A stretch of 64,000 nt of DNA from Pseudomonas arcuscaelestis (GTDB lineage: Bacteria; Pseudomonadota; Gammaproteobacteria; Pseudomonadales; Pseudomonadaceae). How positions within the stretch are numbered: position 1 is the first letter of the stretch; each line of letters opens with the position of its first letter. Position numbers and translations under genes: made by a program. The notes under the pieces are model-generated. The model was not told the origin of the DNA and did no database searches. It saw nothing but the letters and a program-made list of their open reading frames with translations. Positions 53,289 to 62,909 of the stretch are shown one piece after another. The stretch lies in the NCBI RefSeq assembly GCF_016881005.1, contig NZ_JACOPV010000016.1, forward strand, positions 62,001-126,000, written 5' to 3'.

Positions 53289-54002
53289 ATGACGCCACTG
53301 CCACCCCGTGCAGTAACAGCCATCTGTCATGCCCTGCAGGAGCAGATCGAGCATGGTCTGCTGTCGCCCGGCTGCAAACTGCCGGCCGAGCGCAAGCTCA
53401 GTGAAGTGTTCGATACCACGCGCATTACCCTGCGAGAGGCACTGGTGCAGTTGGAGGCGCGCGGGTTGATTTATCGGGAGGAACGGCGCGGCTGGTTCGT
53501 CGCACCTGAACGGCTGACGTATGACCTTATCCAGCGCAGCCACTTCCATGCCATGGTCCGCGAGCAGGGCCGAGAAGCGCACACACAGTTGTTGTCGGCG
53601 CGCTTGTTGCCTGCAGCCGCGATGGTCTGCGCGCGTTTGCATCTGGCGCCGCTGTCCAGTGTTATCCAGATTTGTCGGCTACGGCGGATCGACGATCGTG
53701 CCGTGCTGTATGCCGAGCACTACCTCAACCCGGAGTATTTTCCGGGCATTCTCGATCACGACCTTAGCCAGTCGTTGACCGAACTTTACGCCCGTCATTA
53801 CGGTATCGCCTATGGGCGGGTGGCGTTCGAGATCCTGCCAACGGCCTTGCCCTCGGCGGCAGCCACTGCGCTCAAGGTGTCGGTGGGTAACCCCGGGCTG
53901 CACATCACCCGAGTCAACAGCGATCAGCACGGCAGACTGATCGACTGTGACCTGGAGTATTGGCGCCACGATGCCATTCGCATCAAGGCCGAAGCGGGTT
54001 AA
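53289..54002 (+). CDS. GntR-family regulator, HutC/UTRA subfamily (PhnR-like)
   Basis: 237 residues. The N-terminal winged HTH reads LLSPGCKLPAERKLSEVFDTTRITLREALVQLEARGLIYREERRGWFV; the C-terminal UTRA domain (from about 85) binds a small effector. It is divergent from the importer operon, with palindromes before both transcripts, so it probably represses the operon until the imported compound or a product binds. Similar regulators sit beside aminoethylphosphonate genes. Its 3' end overlaps the converging mscS-type gene by 4 bp. Confidence 0.9.
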   Translation: MTPLPPRAVTAICHALQEQIEHGLLSPGCKLPAERKLSEVFDTTRITLREALVQLEARGLIYREERRGWFVAPERLTYDLIQRSHFHAMVREQGREAHTQLLSARLLPAAAMVCARLHLAPLSSVIQICRLRRIDDRAVLYAEHYLNPEYFPGILDHDLSQSLTELYARHYGIAYGRVAFEILPTALPSAAATALKVSVGNPGLHITRVNSDQHGRLIDCDLEYWRHDAIRIKAEAG

Positions 54003-56155
54003 GCCTTACGTTCGCCATCGTTGAACGGCGTGCTGGCATCGCTGGTGATCACCTGTACGCTCAGGCGCGGCGTGGCCAGGTCCAGGCCTGCTTCGTCGAG
54101 TTGTCGCTTGAGTGCCAGGTTGAACGCCCGTGAGACTTCCCATTGCTTGATCGGCGCAGTCTTGAAGCGTGCCCGCAGAATGGCCGAGCCCGACTCGAAG
54201 CTTTCCACCCCTTGCAGCTCCAGCGGTGACCAGATATTGCGACGCATCAATGGATCGTTGCGCATCTTCTGGCCGACGTCGCGAATCAGGCTAATGGCCT
54301 GGTCGATGTTCATGCTGTGCGGGATGGCCACGCGGAAAATCGCGTAGCCGAACTCGCGCGAGTAGTTTTTGATGCTCTTGATTTCGCTGAACGGGATGGT
54401 GTGGACGATCCCGTCGATGTCGCGCAGGCGTACGGTGCGGATGGTCAGGCCCTCGACCGTACCCAGGTGACCGCCGACATCGACGTAGTCATCGATGGCC
54501 AGGGAGTCCTCGATAATGATGAACAAACCGGTAATGAGGTCGGCGACCAGCGACTGGGCACCGAAGCCGATGGCCAGACCGATGACACCGGCACCGGCCA
54601 GCAGTGGGGTGACGTTCATGCCCATGTTGGCCAGGGCTACGATCACCGCAATGATGAAAATAGCCACGAACAACACGTTGCGGATCAGCGGCATCATGGT
54701 TTGTGCGCGGGTATTGGCCAAGCCTTTGCGCGAGCGAGTCAGGGCATGGTGAACGGCGGTGTCGGCAAGAATCCAGACCAGCCAGGCGGCGATCAGGGTG
54801 CCGGCCAGACCGAGTAGCCGAACTGCCACTTCGTGGCCGTCGCCTTCAGTGAACGCGATCAGGGAGAAACCCCAGACGCGCAGCCCCAGCTCGATGAACA
54901 CCAGCCAGATACTCATGTGCACCAAGGTGTAGCCGAAGTTGCGCAAGCGTTCGCTGTACACCGCCTGGCGGCGATTGGCACGTTGCGGCTTGAGGCCATG
55001 GCGGCGCACCAGGCCGTTGATGACCATGCACAGGATCAGCAGCACCGTGCACATCAGTGACTGGCGCAAGGCGGTACTGGTGTCGCCCGCAGAGATAAAG
55101 GTGGCAATCAGCGAGATCGCTACCAGTACCAGGGCCGGCAAATACCAGAAGGTGCCAAGAATTTCGATGGTGTCGCTCAAGGCGCGGCGGGTGAGACGCC
55201 GGGACAGCGGCTGGTTGCGAATCAGGTGGGCGATGGGACGCCGAAAACGCAGGATGAACAGCCCGGTGGACAGTCCGGCGAGCACATTGGCCAGGGTGGC
55301 CAGGGTATGGGCCAGATGATCGCCCAGAGTACCGGCCATGCGCGGATCGTTCATCGCCTCGCCAAAGGCGGCGAAGCTGCCGATCAGCCACAGCGGTCGG
55401 AAGGCCTGGTGACGGAGGATATGCAAGGCGCGATGGCGGTGCGGACCATCGAGCAGGGAGAAAGCGATAACACAGATGGCCGAGAAGCAGGTGCCTACCA
55501 CCAAGGCGTAGGCCAGCACCATCGCCATCGACTTGCCCAGCGACGAGGGCAGAACGAAGCTCAGGTACACCGTAATGACCAAGGCCACCAGCCACGGCCC
55601 GAGCTTGCGCAAGGCAAAGCGCACAAGGTCCCAGGTACGAGGATGCTGCGGCAGCTCCTCGCTCAGGCCAAAGCGCAGGCGTACTTGGTGGCTGACCCAG
55701 TTGAGGGCGTAGGCCAGCAGGCTCCAGAGGGCAAGGATGGCGGCAAAGCCGAACAGAATCGGTGGCCATTCGTGCAGGGGCACCAGGCGCGCGTCGAATT
55801 CGATTTGTGCCAGTTCAAGTTCCCGACTCCAGCGCGTGAGCGGACTGGCATCGCCACTGAACTGTTTTTCCAGCTCGGCGAAGGTGGTGCCGATCAGGCC
55901 CAGCACGCCTTGCTCGGCATTGGGTTGGGCTTGTTTGGTGCTGTCGCGCAGCTTCTTCAAATCGGCCAGCAGCTTGGTGCGCTGCTGGTCGTTTTCCAGG
56001 GTCTTGATCACCTCATCCAGGGACTGGCCCAGCGGTTCGGTTGCCTCTGGCTGGGCCTTGCTGCCACCGAGCATGCTCGGCAGGCCGGCAGCATAGGCTG
56101 GGACTAAGGTGAATAACGCCAGGAATAAAGCTAAAACGCGGAAAAAGGCAGGCAC
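53999..56155 (-). CDS. MscS-family mechanosensitive channel, large form (YbiO-like)
   Basis: 718 residues with a signal peptide, a periplasmic helical region with coiled coil (to about 125), and about ten membrane helices. The pore helix and beta domain are VTPLLAGAGVIGLAIGFGAQSLVADLITGLFII and DYVDVGGHLGTVEGLTIRTVRLRDIDG. Length and layout resemble E. coli YbiO. It should release solutes on osmotic downshock. No functional tie to the neighbouring regulator. Confidence 0.9.
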   Translation of the reverse strand: MPAFFRVLALFLALFTLVPAYAAGLPSMLGGSKAQPEATEPLGQSLDEVIKTLENDQQRTKLLADLKKLRDSTKQAQPNAEQGVLGLIGTTFAELEKQFSGDASPLTRWSRELELAQIEFDARLVPLHEWPPILFGFAAILALWSLLAYALNWVSHQVRLRFGLSEELPQHPRTWDLVRFALRKLGPWLVALVITVYLSFVLPSSLGKSMAMVLAYALVVGTCFSAICVIAFSLLDGPHRHRALHILRHQAFRPLWLIGSFAAFGEAMNDPRMAGTLGDHLAHTLATLANVLAGLSTGLFILRFRRPIAHLIRNQPLSRRLTRRALSDTIEILGTFWYLPALVLVAISLIATFISAGDTSTALRQSLMCTVLLILCMVINGLVRRHGLKPQRANRRQAVYSERLRNFGYTLVHMSIWLVFIELGLRVWGFSLIAFTEGDGHEVAVRLLGLAGTLIAAWLVWILADTAVHHALTRSRKGLANTRAQTMMPLIRNVLFVAIFIIAVIVALANMGMNVTPLLAGAGVIGLAIGFGAQSLVADLITGLFIIIEDSLAIDDYVDVGGHLGTVEGLTIRTVRLRDIDGIVHTIPFSEIKSIKNYSREFGYAIFRVAIPHSMNIDQAISLIRDVGQKMRNDPLMRRNIWSPLELQGVESFESGSAILRARFKTAPIKQWEVSRAFNLALKRQLDEAGLDLATPRLSVQVITSDASTPFNDGERKA

Positions 56156-56203
56156 CGGACAATCAACCTCAAAACGATCAATCGCCCGAGTGTAGTGTAT
56201 TTG

Positions 56204-56368
56204 TCAGTTGAGTTTCTCGAGGATCTTCCAGCACATGATGCCGATCATGCCAAGGGTGCCGATCCACATCATCACCACGCCAAAATTGCGGTCGCGAAAG
56301 TTGAAGCCCACGGTCAGCATGATCAGGCCGGCCATAACGGGAAGGAATAGGGATTGAAAAGCTGACAT
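56204..56368 (-). CDS. Small two-helix membrane protein
   Basis: 54 residues: an N-terminal hydrophobic helix (LFLPVMAGLIMLTVGF), a charged turn with NFRDRNFG, a second helix (VVMMWIGTLGMIGIMCW) and a basic end. AAGGA lies nine bases before the ATG. No family recognised. It stands alone between the mscS-type gene and apeB, both on the same strand. Confidence 0.65.
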   Translation of the reverse strand: MSAFQSLFLPVMAGLIMLTVGFNFRDRNFGVVMMWIGTLGMIGIMCWKILEKLN

Positions 56369-56519
56369 GCGGCAAGGTCCTTGATTTCGAATTTATATTC
56401 AAGGATAGCGGGTATCGCTGTCGGAGGGGGTGACTGAGGTCAGTGGCGGGGCACGAACCCGGTTGCCCGGGCTCGTGTGGCGGCGACACGGTCGCCGCAA
56501 TACGATGGTCGCTGCAAAT

Positions 56520-57809
56520 CTACGGCAGGTCGCGGCTGCGATAGAAAGCAGTGAGTACCTTGACCAGGTGGGCCAGGTCCTGACTGCCGCAGAGTTCGCG
56601 AATCGAGTGCATGGCAAAGGTCGGCAAGCCGATATCCACCGTACGTACACCCAGGTGGCTGGCGGTGATCGGGCCGATGGTCGAGCCACACCCCATGTCA
56701 CTGCGCACTACAAAGCTCTGCACCGGCACTTCTTCGGCCATGCACAAATGGCGGAAGAAACCGGCGGTCTCGCTGTTGGTCGCGTAGCGTTGGTTGTTGT
56801 TGACCTTGATGACCGGGCCGGCATTGAGCTTAGGGCCGTGGTTGCCATCATGCTTATCGGCATAGTTGGGGTGTACGCCGTGAGCGTTGTCGGCCGAGAC
56901 CAGCAGCGAGCGCTGGATGACGCGCACGAAGTCGTCGCCATCGGGCATCAGGCGGCGCAGGGTCTGTTCCAGCATCGGGCCATCGGCGCCGCAGGCCGAG
57001 CTGGAACCGACTTCTTCATGGTCGTTGCACACCAGCACGCAGGTTTCTTCGCTGTCGGCGTTGAGCAAAGCCTGCAAGCCTGCGTAGCAGGACAACAGGT
57101 TGTCCAGGCGGGCGCCGGCAATGAACTCACCGTGCAGGCCGACCAGGGCTGCACTCTGGGTGTCGTAGAAGCTCAGTTCGTAGTCCAGCACCACATCGGC
57201 GTTCAGCTCATGTTCGCGGGCCAGTTGGTCGGTGAGCAGGGCGCGGAAGTCGACGCGTTCATCGCCTGCAACCTGGGCAAGGATCGGTGGCAGTTCGGTC
57301 TGCGGGTTGATCGCCCAGCCTTCGTTGGCGGTGCGATTGAGGTGGATCGCCAGGTTCGGGATGACGGCAATCGGCAGCTTGAAATCGACCAGCTGACTTT
57401 CAACCTTGCCGTCCCGTCGGAAGGTTACGCGTCCGGCCAGGGACAGGTCGCGGTCGAACCAGGGCGCGAGCAGGGCGCCACCGTAGACTTCCACGCCCAA
57501 CTGCCAGAAGCCGTGGCGCTGCAGTTCGGGTTGTGGCTTGACCCGCAGGCACGGGCTGTCGGTGTGCGCACCCACCAGGCGAATACCGTCGAGCAGCGGC
57601 GAGTGACGACCGAGCTTGAAGGCGATAATCGAAGAGTCGTTGCGGGTCAGGAAATAACGACCGCCGGCTACGGTAGCCCAGCTATCGCGCTCGTCCAGGC
57701 GCTGGTAACCGGCAGCTTCAAGGCGCTGGGCCAAGGCTGCGGTGGCATGAAAAGGGGTGGGGGAGGCCTTGAGAAAGTCGATCAGGCCTTGATTCAGTGC
57801 TTCGCGCAT
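56520..57809 (-). CDS. apeB: M18-family aspartyl aminopeptidase
   Basis: 429 residues. Zinc-site motifs of M18 peptidases are present: [13 protein letters not shown], the acidic block [16 protein letters not shown], and [12 protein letters not shown] near the end with a final histidine (FAMHS). The N-terminus [13 protein letters not shown] is typical. It removes N-terminal acidic or neutral residues from peptides in the cytoplasm, usually as a dodecamer. Confidence 0.95.
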   Translation of the reverse strand: MREALNQGLIDFLKASPTPFHATAALAQRLEAAGYQRLDERDSWATVAGGRYFLTRNDSSIIAFKLGRHSPLLDGIRLVGAHTDSPCLRVKPQPELQRHGFWQLGVEVYGGALLAPWFDRDLSLAGRVTFRRDGKVESQLVDFKLPIAVIPNLAIHLNRTANEGWAINPQTELPPILAQVAGDERVDFRALLTDQLAREHELNADVVLDYELSFYDTQSAALVGLHGEFIAGARLDNLLSCYAGLQALLNADSEETCVLVCNDHEEVGSSSACGADGPMLEQTLRRLMPDGDDFVRVIQRSLLVSADNAHGVHPNYADKHDGNHGPKLNAGPVIKVNNNQRYATNSETAGFFRHLCMAEEVPVQSFVVRSDMGCGSTIGPITASHLGVRTVDIGLPTFAMHSIRELCGSQDLAHLVKVLTAFYRSRDLP

Positions 57810-57875
57810 AGGTCACTCCAGACAGCAGTGGCGCGAGTTTAACGTACTTGGCGGCGGATTTGTGGTGTGCCTGTC

Positions 57876-57922
57876 GTGGCGCAAGCCCGCTCCCAAACGG
57901 TCTGGAGGCGGGCTGGCGCCGC
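57876..57922. repeat. REP-like hairpin
   Basis: GGCGCAAGCCCGC and GGCGGGCTGGCGCC pair imperfectly across the gap between apeB and the pseudouridine synthase. It resembles the other REP-like copies in this window. Confidence 0.6.
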
Positions 57923-57933
57923 GGTGCGCTGTA

Positions 57934-58569
57934 TTAGAACGGGGCCGGGCACTCGAAGCGCAGGCGCTCCCCGGAAACCGGGTGGGTAAAGCTGAGCATG
58001 CTCGCGTGCAGACACAGGCGCTCATGGGCAGCGAGCGCATCGGGGTAGGCGTACAGGCGGTCACCGAGCAGCGGGTGGCCAATCGAAAGCATGTGTACGC
58101 GCAACTGATGCGAACGCCCGGTGATCGGCGTCAGTTCCACGCGGCAATGATCGCCACAGCGCTCGACAATGCGCCAGAAGGTCAGGGCATGCTTGCCTTG
58201 TTCGTGGTCGACCACATGCCGTGGCTTGGTCGGCGGATCGTAGCGAAGCGGCAGATCGATACTGCCGCTGTCGAGCTCCGGCTGACCCCAGCACAGGGCG
58301 GTGTAGGCCTTCTCGGTTTCACGGTCATGAAACTGCCGGGACAGCTCGCGATGGCTATCGGCGTCGCGGGCCAGGAGGATGATGCCCGAGGTTTCCCAAT
58401 CCAGACGATGGACAATCAGGGCATCGGGATAGCCGTTTTCCTGCAGGCGGGTGATCAGGCAATCCTTGTTGTCGTCGGCGCGCCCAGGCACCGACAACAG
58501 CAAGGTCGGCTTGTTTATCACCAGGATGGCGGCGTCTTCGAACAGGACTTGAACATTGGACAGCGGCAT
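57934..58569 (-). CDS. rluA: RluA-family rRNA/tRNA pseudouridine synthase
   Basis: 211 residues, short as in RluA itself, with no S4 domain. The catalytic motif HRLDWETSGI has Asp57; INKPTLLLSVPGR and the late TGRSHQLRVHMLSIGHPLLGDRLY complete the family pattern. E. coli RluA modifies 23S rRNA position 746 and tRNA position 32. Cytoplasmic. Confidence 0.9.
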   Translation of the reverse strand: MPLSNVQVLFEDAAILVINKPTLLLSVPGRADDNKDCLITRLQENGYPDALIVHRLDWETSGIILLARDADSHRELSRQFHDRETEKAYTALCWGQPELDSGSIDLPLRYDPPTKPRHVVDHEQGKHALTFWRIVERCGDHCRVELTPITGRSHQLRVHMLSIGHPLLGDRLYAYPDALAAHERLCLHASMLSFTHPVSGERLRFECPAPF

Positions 58570-58612
58570 TGCGTGTTCTCTGCAAACGCCAACGGCGACG
58601 ACTGACGCCTAT

Positions 58613-58685
58613 GTGCAAGCGGGCTTGTCTCGCGATTGCGATTGTTCAGTTACATCGCTATCGCGGGGCAAGCCCGCTTCTACAC
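58613..58685. repeat. REP-type inverted repeat
   Basis: AAGCGGGCTTG and CAAGCCCGCTT pair, extended by CGCGAT/ATCGCG, around a 25-base centre. It lies between minE and the pseudouridine synthase gene and could end the min transcript. Confidence 0.75.
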
Positions 58686-58727
58686 AAGCACCAGCCATCG
58701 CCGTGGCAGGTTACCCGTAAGCGCCGA

Positions 58728-58982
58728 TCAACGATCGGGCAGGGTGATGTTGAGTTCCAGGATTGAGCAGCTGCCCTGGTTTTCCAGAGCGACATGCACA
58801 TCATCGGAGCCGATGTTGACGTATTTGCGGATTACTTCCACCAGTTCCTTCTGCAAGGCTGGCAAGTAGTCCGGAGTACTGCGCTGACCGCGCTCGTGCG
58901 CCACGATGATCTGTAGACGCTCTTTCGCGACCGAGGCGGTGCTTACTTTTTTGCTGGCACGAAAGAAGTCAAAAAGGTTCAT
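58728..58982 (-). CDS. minE: Cell division topological specificity factor MinE
   Basis: 84 residues. The N-terminal MinD-activating part ([30 protein letters not shown]) and the dimerisation part ([19 protein letters not shown]) are standard. It stimulates the MinD ATPase and drives pole-to-pole oscillation. It begins 3 bp after the minD stop. Confidence 0.97.
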   Translation of the reverse strand: MNLFDFFRASKKVSTASVAKERLQIIVAHERGQRSTPDYLPALQKELVEVIRKYVNIGSDDVHVALENQGSCSILELNITLPDR

Positions 58983-58985
58983 TGG

Positions 58986-59798
58986 TTAGTTGCCTCCAAA
59001 CAGGCGCTCGAAGAATCCCTTCTTCTTAACATCAAGGAACCGATGTTCCACATTTTTGCCCAACAGGCGGTCGACAGTATCGCTGTAGGCCTGGCCTGCA
59101 TCGCTCTGGTCGTCGAGGATGACCGGGACACCCTGGTTGGATGCCTTGAGCACCGCCTGGGATTCCGGAATCACGCCCAACAGGGCAACCGAGAGGATTT
59201 CCTTGACGTCTTCAACGCCAAGCATTTCGCCCTGGCTCACCCGCTCTGGATGGTAGCGGGTGATCAGCAGGTGTTCTTTGATCGGATCTTCTTCGCGTTC
59301 GGCGCGGCGCGATTTGCTCGCCAGCAGGCCTAGCATGCGGTCCGAGTCACGTACGGAAGAGACTTCCGGGTTGGTCACGACGATGGCCTCGTCGGCGAAG
59401 TACATCGCCAGGTGGGCACCTTTCTCGATACCGGCCGGGGAGTCGCAGACCACGTATTCGAAGTCTTCCTTGAGCTGCATCAGGACCTTTTCAACGCCTT
59501 CCTGGGTCAGCGCATCTTTGTCACGGGTCTGGCTGGCGGCCAGGACATAGAGGTTCTCAAGGCGTTTATCCTTGATCAGCGCCTGTTGCAGGTTGGCTTC
59601 GCCATTTACCACGTTGACGAAGTCATACACCACGCGGCGCTCGCAGCCCATGATCAGGTCGAGGTTACGCAGGCCGACGTCGAAGTCGACGATGACTGTC
59701 TTGTGGCCACGCAGTGCGAGGCCGGTACCAATAGCGGCGCTGGTGGTGGTCTTACCCACACCACCCTTGCCGGATGTAACCACGAGAATCTTGGCCAA
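58986..59798 (-). CDS. minD: Septum site-determining ATPase MinD
   Basis: 270 residues. The deviant Walker A KGGVGKTT occupies residues 11-18, the family block DFDVGLRNLDLIMGCERRVVYDFVNV follows, and the amphipathic membrane-targeting helix KKKGFFERLFGG ends the protein. It binds the membrane with ATP, recruits MinC and is released by MinE. Confidence 0.98.
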   Translation of the reverse strand: MAKILVVTSGKGGVGKTTTSAAIGTGLALRGHKTVIVDFDVGLRNLDLIMGCERRVVYDFVNVVNGEANLQQALIKDKRLENLYVLAASQTRDKDALTQEGVEKVLMQLKEDFEYVVCDSPAGIEKGAHLAMYFADEAIVVTNPEVSSVRDSDRMLGLLASKSRRAEREEDPIKEHLLITRYHPERVSQGEMLGVEDVKEILSVALLGVIPESQAVLKASNQGVPVILDDQSDAGQAYSDTVDRLLGKNVEHRFLDVKKKGFFERLFGGN

Positions 59799-59897
59799 GG
59801 TGCTTCACCCCTAATGAAGAAGGACGTCGAGTCCCAAAAATACAAAAAAAACGGCAACATCGAAAAAAGTTGCGCAGAAAATGGCGGCAAGTATCCG

Positions 59898-60650
59898 TTA
59901 AAGACGGGTGATGTTCAACACGTCACCAGACAGGCTGATCTGCACACCGGCCCCCCATAGCGGATCGCGGCGCAAGTCCTCGGAGACCTTGTACTGTCCG
60001 GCGATCGAGACCATTTCGGCGGTCAGCTGCTGGCAGAAAATGCGCGCACGGGTATTGCCCTTGATCCCGGCCAGTGCACGGCCACGCATTGCACCGTACA
60101 CATGGATGTTGCCATCGGCGAGAAGTTCCGCGCCCGGGCTGACCGACGACACTACTATCAAATCGCCACCCTGGGCGTAGATCTGCTGACCGCCACGTAC
60201 CGGCGTGGTGATGATCTTGGTCGGCTTGATCGCAGGTTCCGGGGCAGGCGCGGGGGGCGGTGGTGGCGCCGGAGCAGGCTTGACCTCAGGCTCCGGTTCG
60301 ACTGCGCGTTCGCGAGCGCCAGACGGCGGCAGCACCGGCAGGTCGATGGCAATCGCCGCGGCGATGTCTTCGATGCGGCTGGCACGGATGGCCAGGGTAC
60401 GCAGGCCATGATGGCGGCAGACGCGCATCAGCGCCGGCAGATCGACCGCGCCTTCGCTTGCCGGGAGCTTGTCCAGGGCCAGCACCAGCGGCGTGTTGCT
60501 GAAAAAATTGGGCGCCTGGGCGACCTTGGCCGCCAACTGCCGGTTGAGGCTTTCGAGGTTGTTCCGGGCGAGCTCAAGCACAGTAATGGCGAGCATGCTG
60601 CCCTTGAGCTGGAACACGGGGTCTTGGTCTGACGTTTGGGTTTGGCTCAT
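59898..60650 (-). CDS. minC: Septum inhibitor MinC
   Basis: 250 residues. N-terminal FtsZ-inhibiting domain ([15 protein letters not shown]), a Pro/Ala/Glu-rich linker (about 125-145), and a C-terminal beta-helix domain ([31 protein letters not shown]) that binds MinD. I prefer the ATG at 60650; one three codons upstream is equally open. First gene of minCDE; the 99-bp gap before minD is larger than the others in the operon. Confidence 0.95.
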   Translation of the reverse strand: MSQTQTSDQDPVFQLKGSMLAITVLELARNNLESLNRQLAAKVAQAPNFFSNTPLVLALDKLPASEGAVDLPALMRVCRHHGLRTLAIRASRIEDIAAAIAIDLPVLPPSGARERAVEPEPEVKPAPAPPPPPAPAPEPAIKPTKIITTPVRGGQQIYAQGGDLIVVSSVSPGAELLADGNIHVYGAMRGRALAGIKGNTRARIFCQQLTAEMVSIAGQYKVSEDLRRDPLWGAGVQISLSGDVLNITRL

Positions 60651-60770
60651 GGTCTGCATTGGACGGCTTGTTGCGAAAAAGTGCCCTGACTTATAACGAG
60701 AACGCCGGTTAGCCGCAACCCGTGCCGAACCGTTGTAGAATGCACGGCCATTGTCATTCCGGAATCTTTA

Positions 60771-61703
60771 ATGGATCGCCCGCGTTTTCGTCGTTATTTT
60801 CTGCACCCGCGTTTCTGGCCGCTATGGTTGGGCCTGGGCCTGTTGTGGCTGATCGTGCAGCTGCCGTACCGGGTATTGCTGGTTATCGGGCGCGCTTTGG
60901 GTGCCTTGATGTATCGGGTGGCCGGTGAGCGTCGGTATATTGCTGCGCGCAATCTGGAGCTGTGTTTCCCGGAACTACCGTCCGTCGAGCGCAAGCGTCT
61001 GCTCAAGGAAAATTTCGCCTCCACCGGCATCGCCTTCTTCGAAATGGCCATGAGCTGGTGGTGGCCAAAGGCCCGCTTGGCACGCCTGGCCCATATTGAA
61101 GGATTGGAGCATTTGCAGGCTGCCCAGCGTGAAGGCCAAGGGGCCATTCTGATGGCCTTGCATTTCACCACCCTGGAAATCGGCGCAGCCCTGCTTGGCC
61201 AGGAACACACCATCGACGGTATGTACCGCGAGCACGGTAACCCTGTGTTCGACTTCATTCAGCGGCGCGGCCGCGAGCGGCACAACCTCGACTCGCTTGC
61301 CGTAGAGCGCGAGGACGTGCGCGGCATGCTCAAGCTGCTGCGCGCCGGACGCGCCATCTGGTACGCACCCGACCAGGATTATGGCGCCAAGCAAAGCCTG
61401 TTCGTGCCGTTGTTCGGTATCGAGGCGGCGACGGTCACGGCGACCACTAAATTTGCTCGCCTGGGCAAGGCACGGGTAATTCCCTTCACTCAGCAGCGTC
61501 TGGCTGATGGCAGTGGTTACCGCCTGGTGATTCATCCGCCGCTGGCGGATTTTCCCGGCGAGACCGAAGAGGCCGATTGCCTGCGCATCAACCAATGGAT
61601 CGAAAGTGCCCTGCGCGAGTGCCCGGAGCAGTACTTGTGGGCCCACCGACGCTTCAAGTCACGGCCGGCAGGAGCGCCGAAGCTCTACGACAAGCGGCGT
61701 TGA
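60771..61703 (+). CDS. lpxL: Lipid A biosynthesis lauroyl/acyl acyltransferase (LpxL/HtrB family)
   Basis: 310 residues. One N-terminal membrane anchor (FWPLWLGLGLLWLIVQLPYRVLLVIG), then the HxxxxE motif of LpxL enzymes (His131, Glu136 in LHFTTLE) and PDQDYG. It adds a secondary acyl chain to Kdo2-lipid IVA on the inner membrane. Pseudomonads have more than one such enzyme; which chain this one adds is not certain. Divergent from minC. Confidence 0.92.
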   Translation: MDRPRFRRYFLHPRFWPLWLGLGLLWLIVQLPYRVLLVIGRALGALMYRVAGERRYIAARNLELCFPELPSVERKRLLKENFASTGIAFFEMAMSWWWPKARLARLAHIEGLEHLQAAQREGQGAILMALHFTTLEIGAALLGQEHTIDGMYREHGNPVFDFIQRRGRERHNLDSLAVEREDVRGMLKLLRAGRAIWYAPDQDYGAKQSLFVPLFGIEAATVTATTKFARLGKARVIPFTQQRLADGSGYRLVIHPPLADFPGETEEADCLRINQWIESALRECPEQYLWAHRRFKSRPAGAPKLYDKRR

Positions 61704-61739
61704 CGCCATTCGCGGGACGATTTTCTCTTGAGAGACACC

Positions 61740-62903
61740 ATGTCAGCACAACCGATCACAGGATTGATCCTCTCCGGCGGTGGCGCCCGCGCCGCCTACC
61801 AGGTGGGTGTGCTGGCCGGGATCGCCGATCTACTCCCTGCCAATGCAGCCAATCCGTTTCCCGTAATCGTCGGTACATCCGCCGGCGCAATCAACGCTGT
61901 GACCCTGGCCAGTGGCGCGATGCATTTTGCCGATGCCATCCGTCGTCTCACCAGTTTCTGGCAGGGCTTTCGCAGTCACCAGGTACTGCGCAGTGATTGG
62001 CCCGGGGTCATTCGCCAGGCCAGCCGCTTTGTCGGGCATAGCCTTCTCGGACTGGGCGCACCGGTGCCGGTGGCGTTGCTCGACAGTTCGCCGTTGCGCC
62101 AGTTGCTCAACCAACACCTGGACATCAACGGCATCGCCCAGGCGCTCGAACAGCAGCACCTGCATGCGGTGGCGGTCACAGCCTTCGGATACGAGTCGGG
62201 TCAGGCGGTTACTTTCTTTCAGGGTAGGGGCGCTATCGATCCCTGGCTGCGCCACCGCCGTATTGGCTTGCCGACGCGCTTGAGCGTCGAGCACCTGCTG
62301 GCCAGCTCTGCCATTCCGCTGCTGTTTGCGCCAGTCAAACTGGGCGAGGAATACTTTGGTGACGGCGCGGTTCGCCAATCGGCGCCCATCAGTCCGGCGC
62401 TGCACCTGGGCGCCAGTCGCGTGCTGGTGGTCGGGGTCAGCGGCAACCCTCAACGGCCGCTGGAGGGTGAGTCGCGGGCGCGAGTGTTCAGCGGCCAGCA
62501 ACCGAGCCTGGCGCAGATTGGCGGGCATATGCTCAACAGCACCTTCATCGATAGCCTGGAGGACGACATTGAGCTGTTGCAGCGCCTGAATCACCTCAGC
62601 CACCTGATGCCCGAGCACCTGGAACGCCGTCGCCTTGGCCTGGCGCCAGTCGATGTATTGGTGGTGGCCCCGAGTCAGCCGCTGGATGAAATCGCTGCAC
62701 GCCATCGACGCGAGCTACCTGCGGCCCTGCGCCTGTTTCTGCGTGGCCCGGGGGCGACGAAAACCAGCGGTGCCGGTGTGCTCAGCTACCTGTTGTTCGA
62801 GGCGGGCTACTGCAGTGAGCTGATCGAGCTGGGGCGTCGCGATGCCCTGGCCAAGCGTCGGGAGTTGTGCAACTTCCTCGGCTTGCCCCAGGCCGCTGGC
62901 TGA
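61740..62903 (+). CDS. Patatin-like phospholipase
   Basis: 387 residues. The oxyanion loop SGGGARAAYQVGVL is followed by the catalytic Ser47 in GTSAG; the partner Asp208 lies in DGAVRQSAP. No signal peptide. It probably hydrolyses acyl chains of phospholipids or similar lipids inside the cell. I start at the ATG at 61740; a TTG four codons earlier is in frame. It follows lpxL by 36 bp on the same strand. Confidence 0.9.
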   Translation: MSAQPITGLILSGGGARAAYQVGVLAGIADLLPANAANPFPVIVGTSAGAINAVTLASGAMHFADAIRRLTSFWQGFRSHQVLRSDWPGVIRQASRFVGHSLLGLGAPVPVALLDSSPLRQLLNQHLDINGIAQALEQQHLHAVAVTAFGYESGQAVTFFQGRGAIDPWLRHRRIGLPTRLSVEHLLASSAIPLLFAPVKLGEEYFGDGAVRQSAPISPALHLGASRVLVVGVSGNPQRPLEGESRARVFSGQQPSLAQIGGHMLNSTFIDSLEDDIELLQRLNHLSHLMPEHLERRRLGLAPVDVLVVAPSQPLDEIAARHRRELPAALRLFLRGPGATKTSGAGVLSYLLFEAGYCSELIELGRRDALAKRRELCNFLGLPQAAG

Positions 62904-62909
62904 GCAGGA

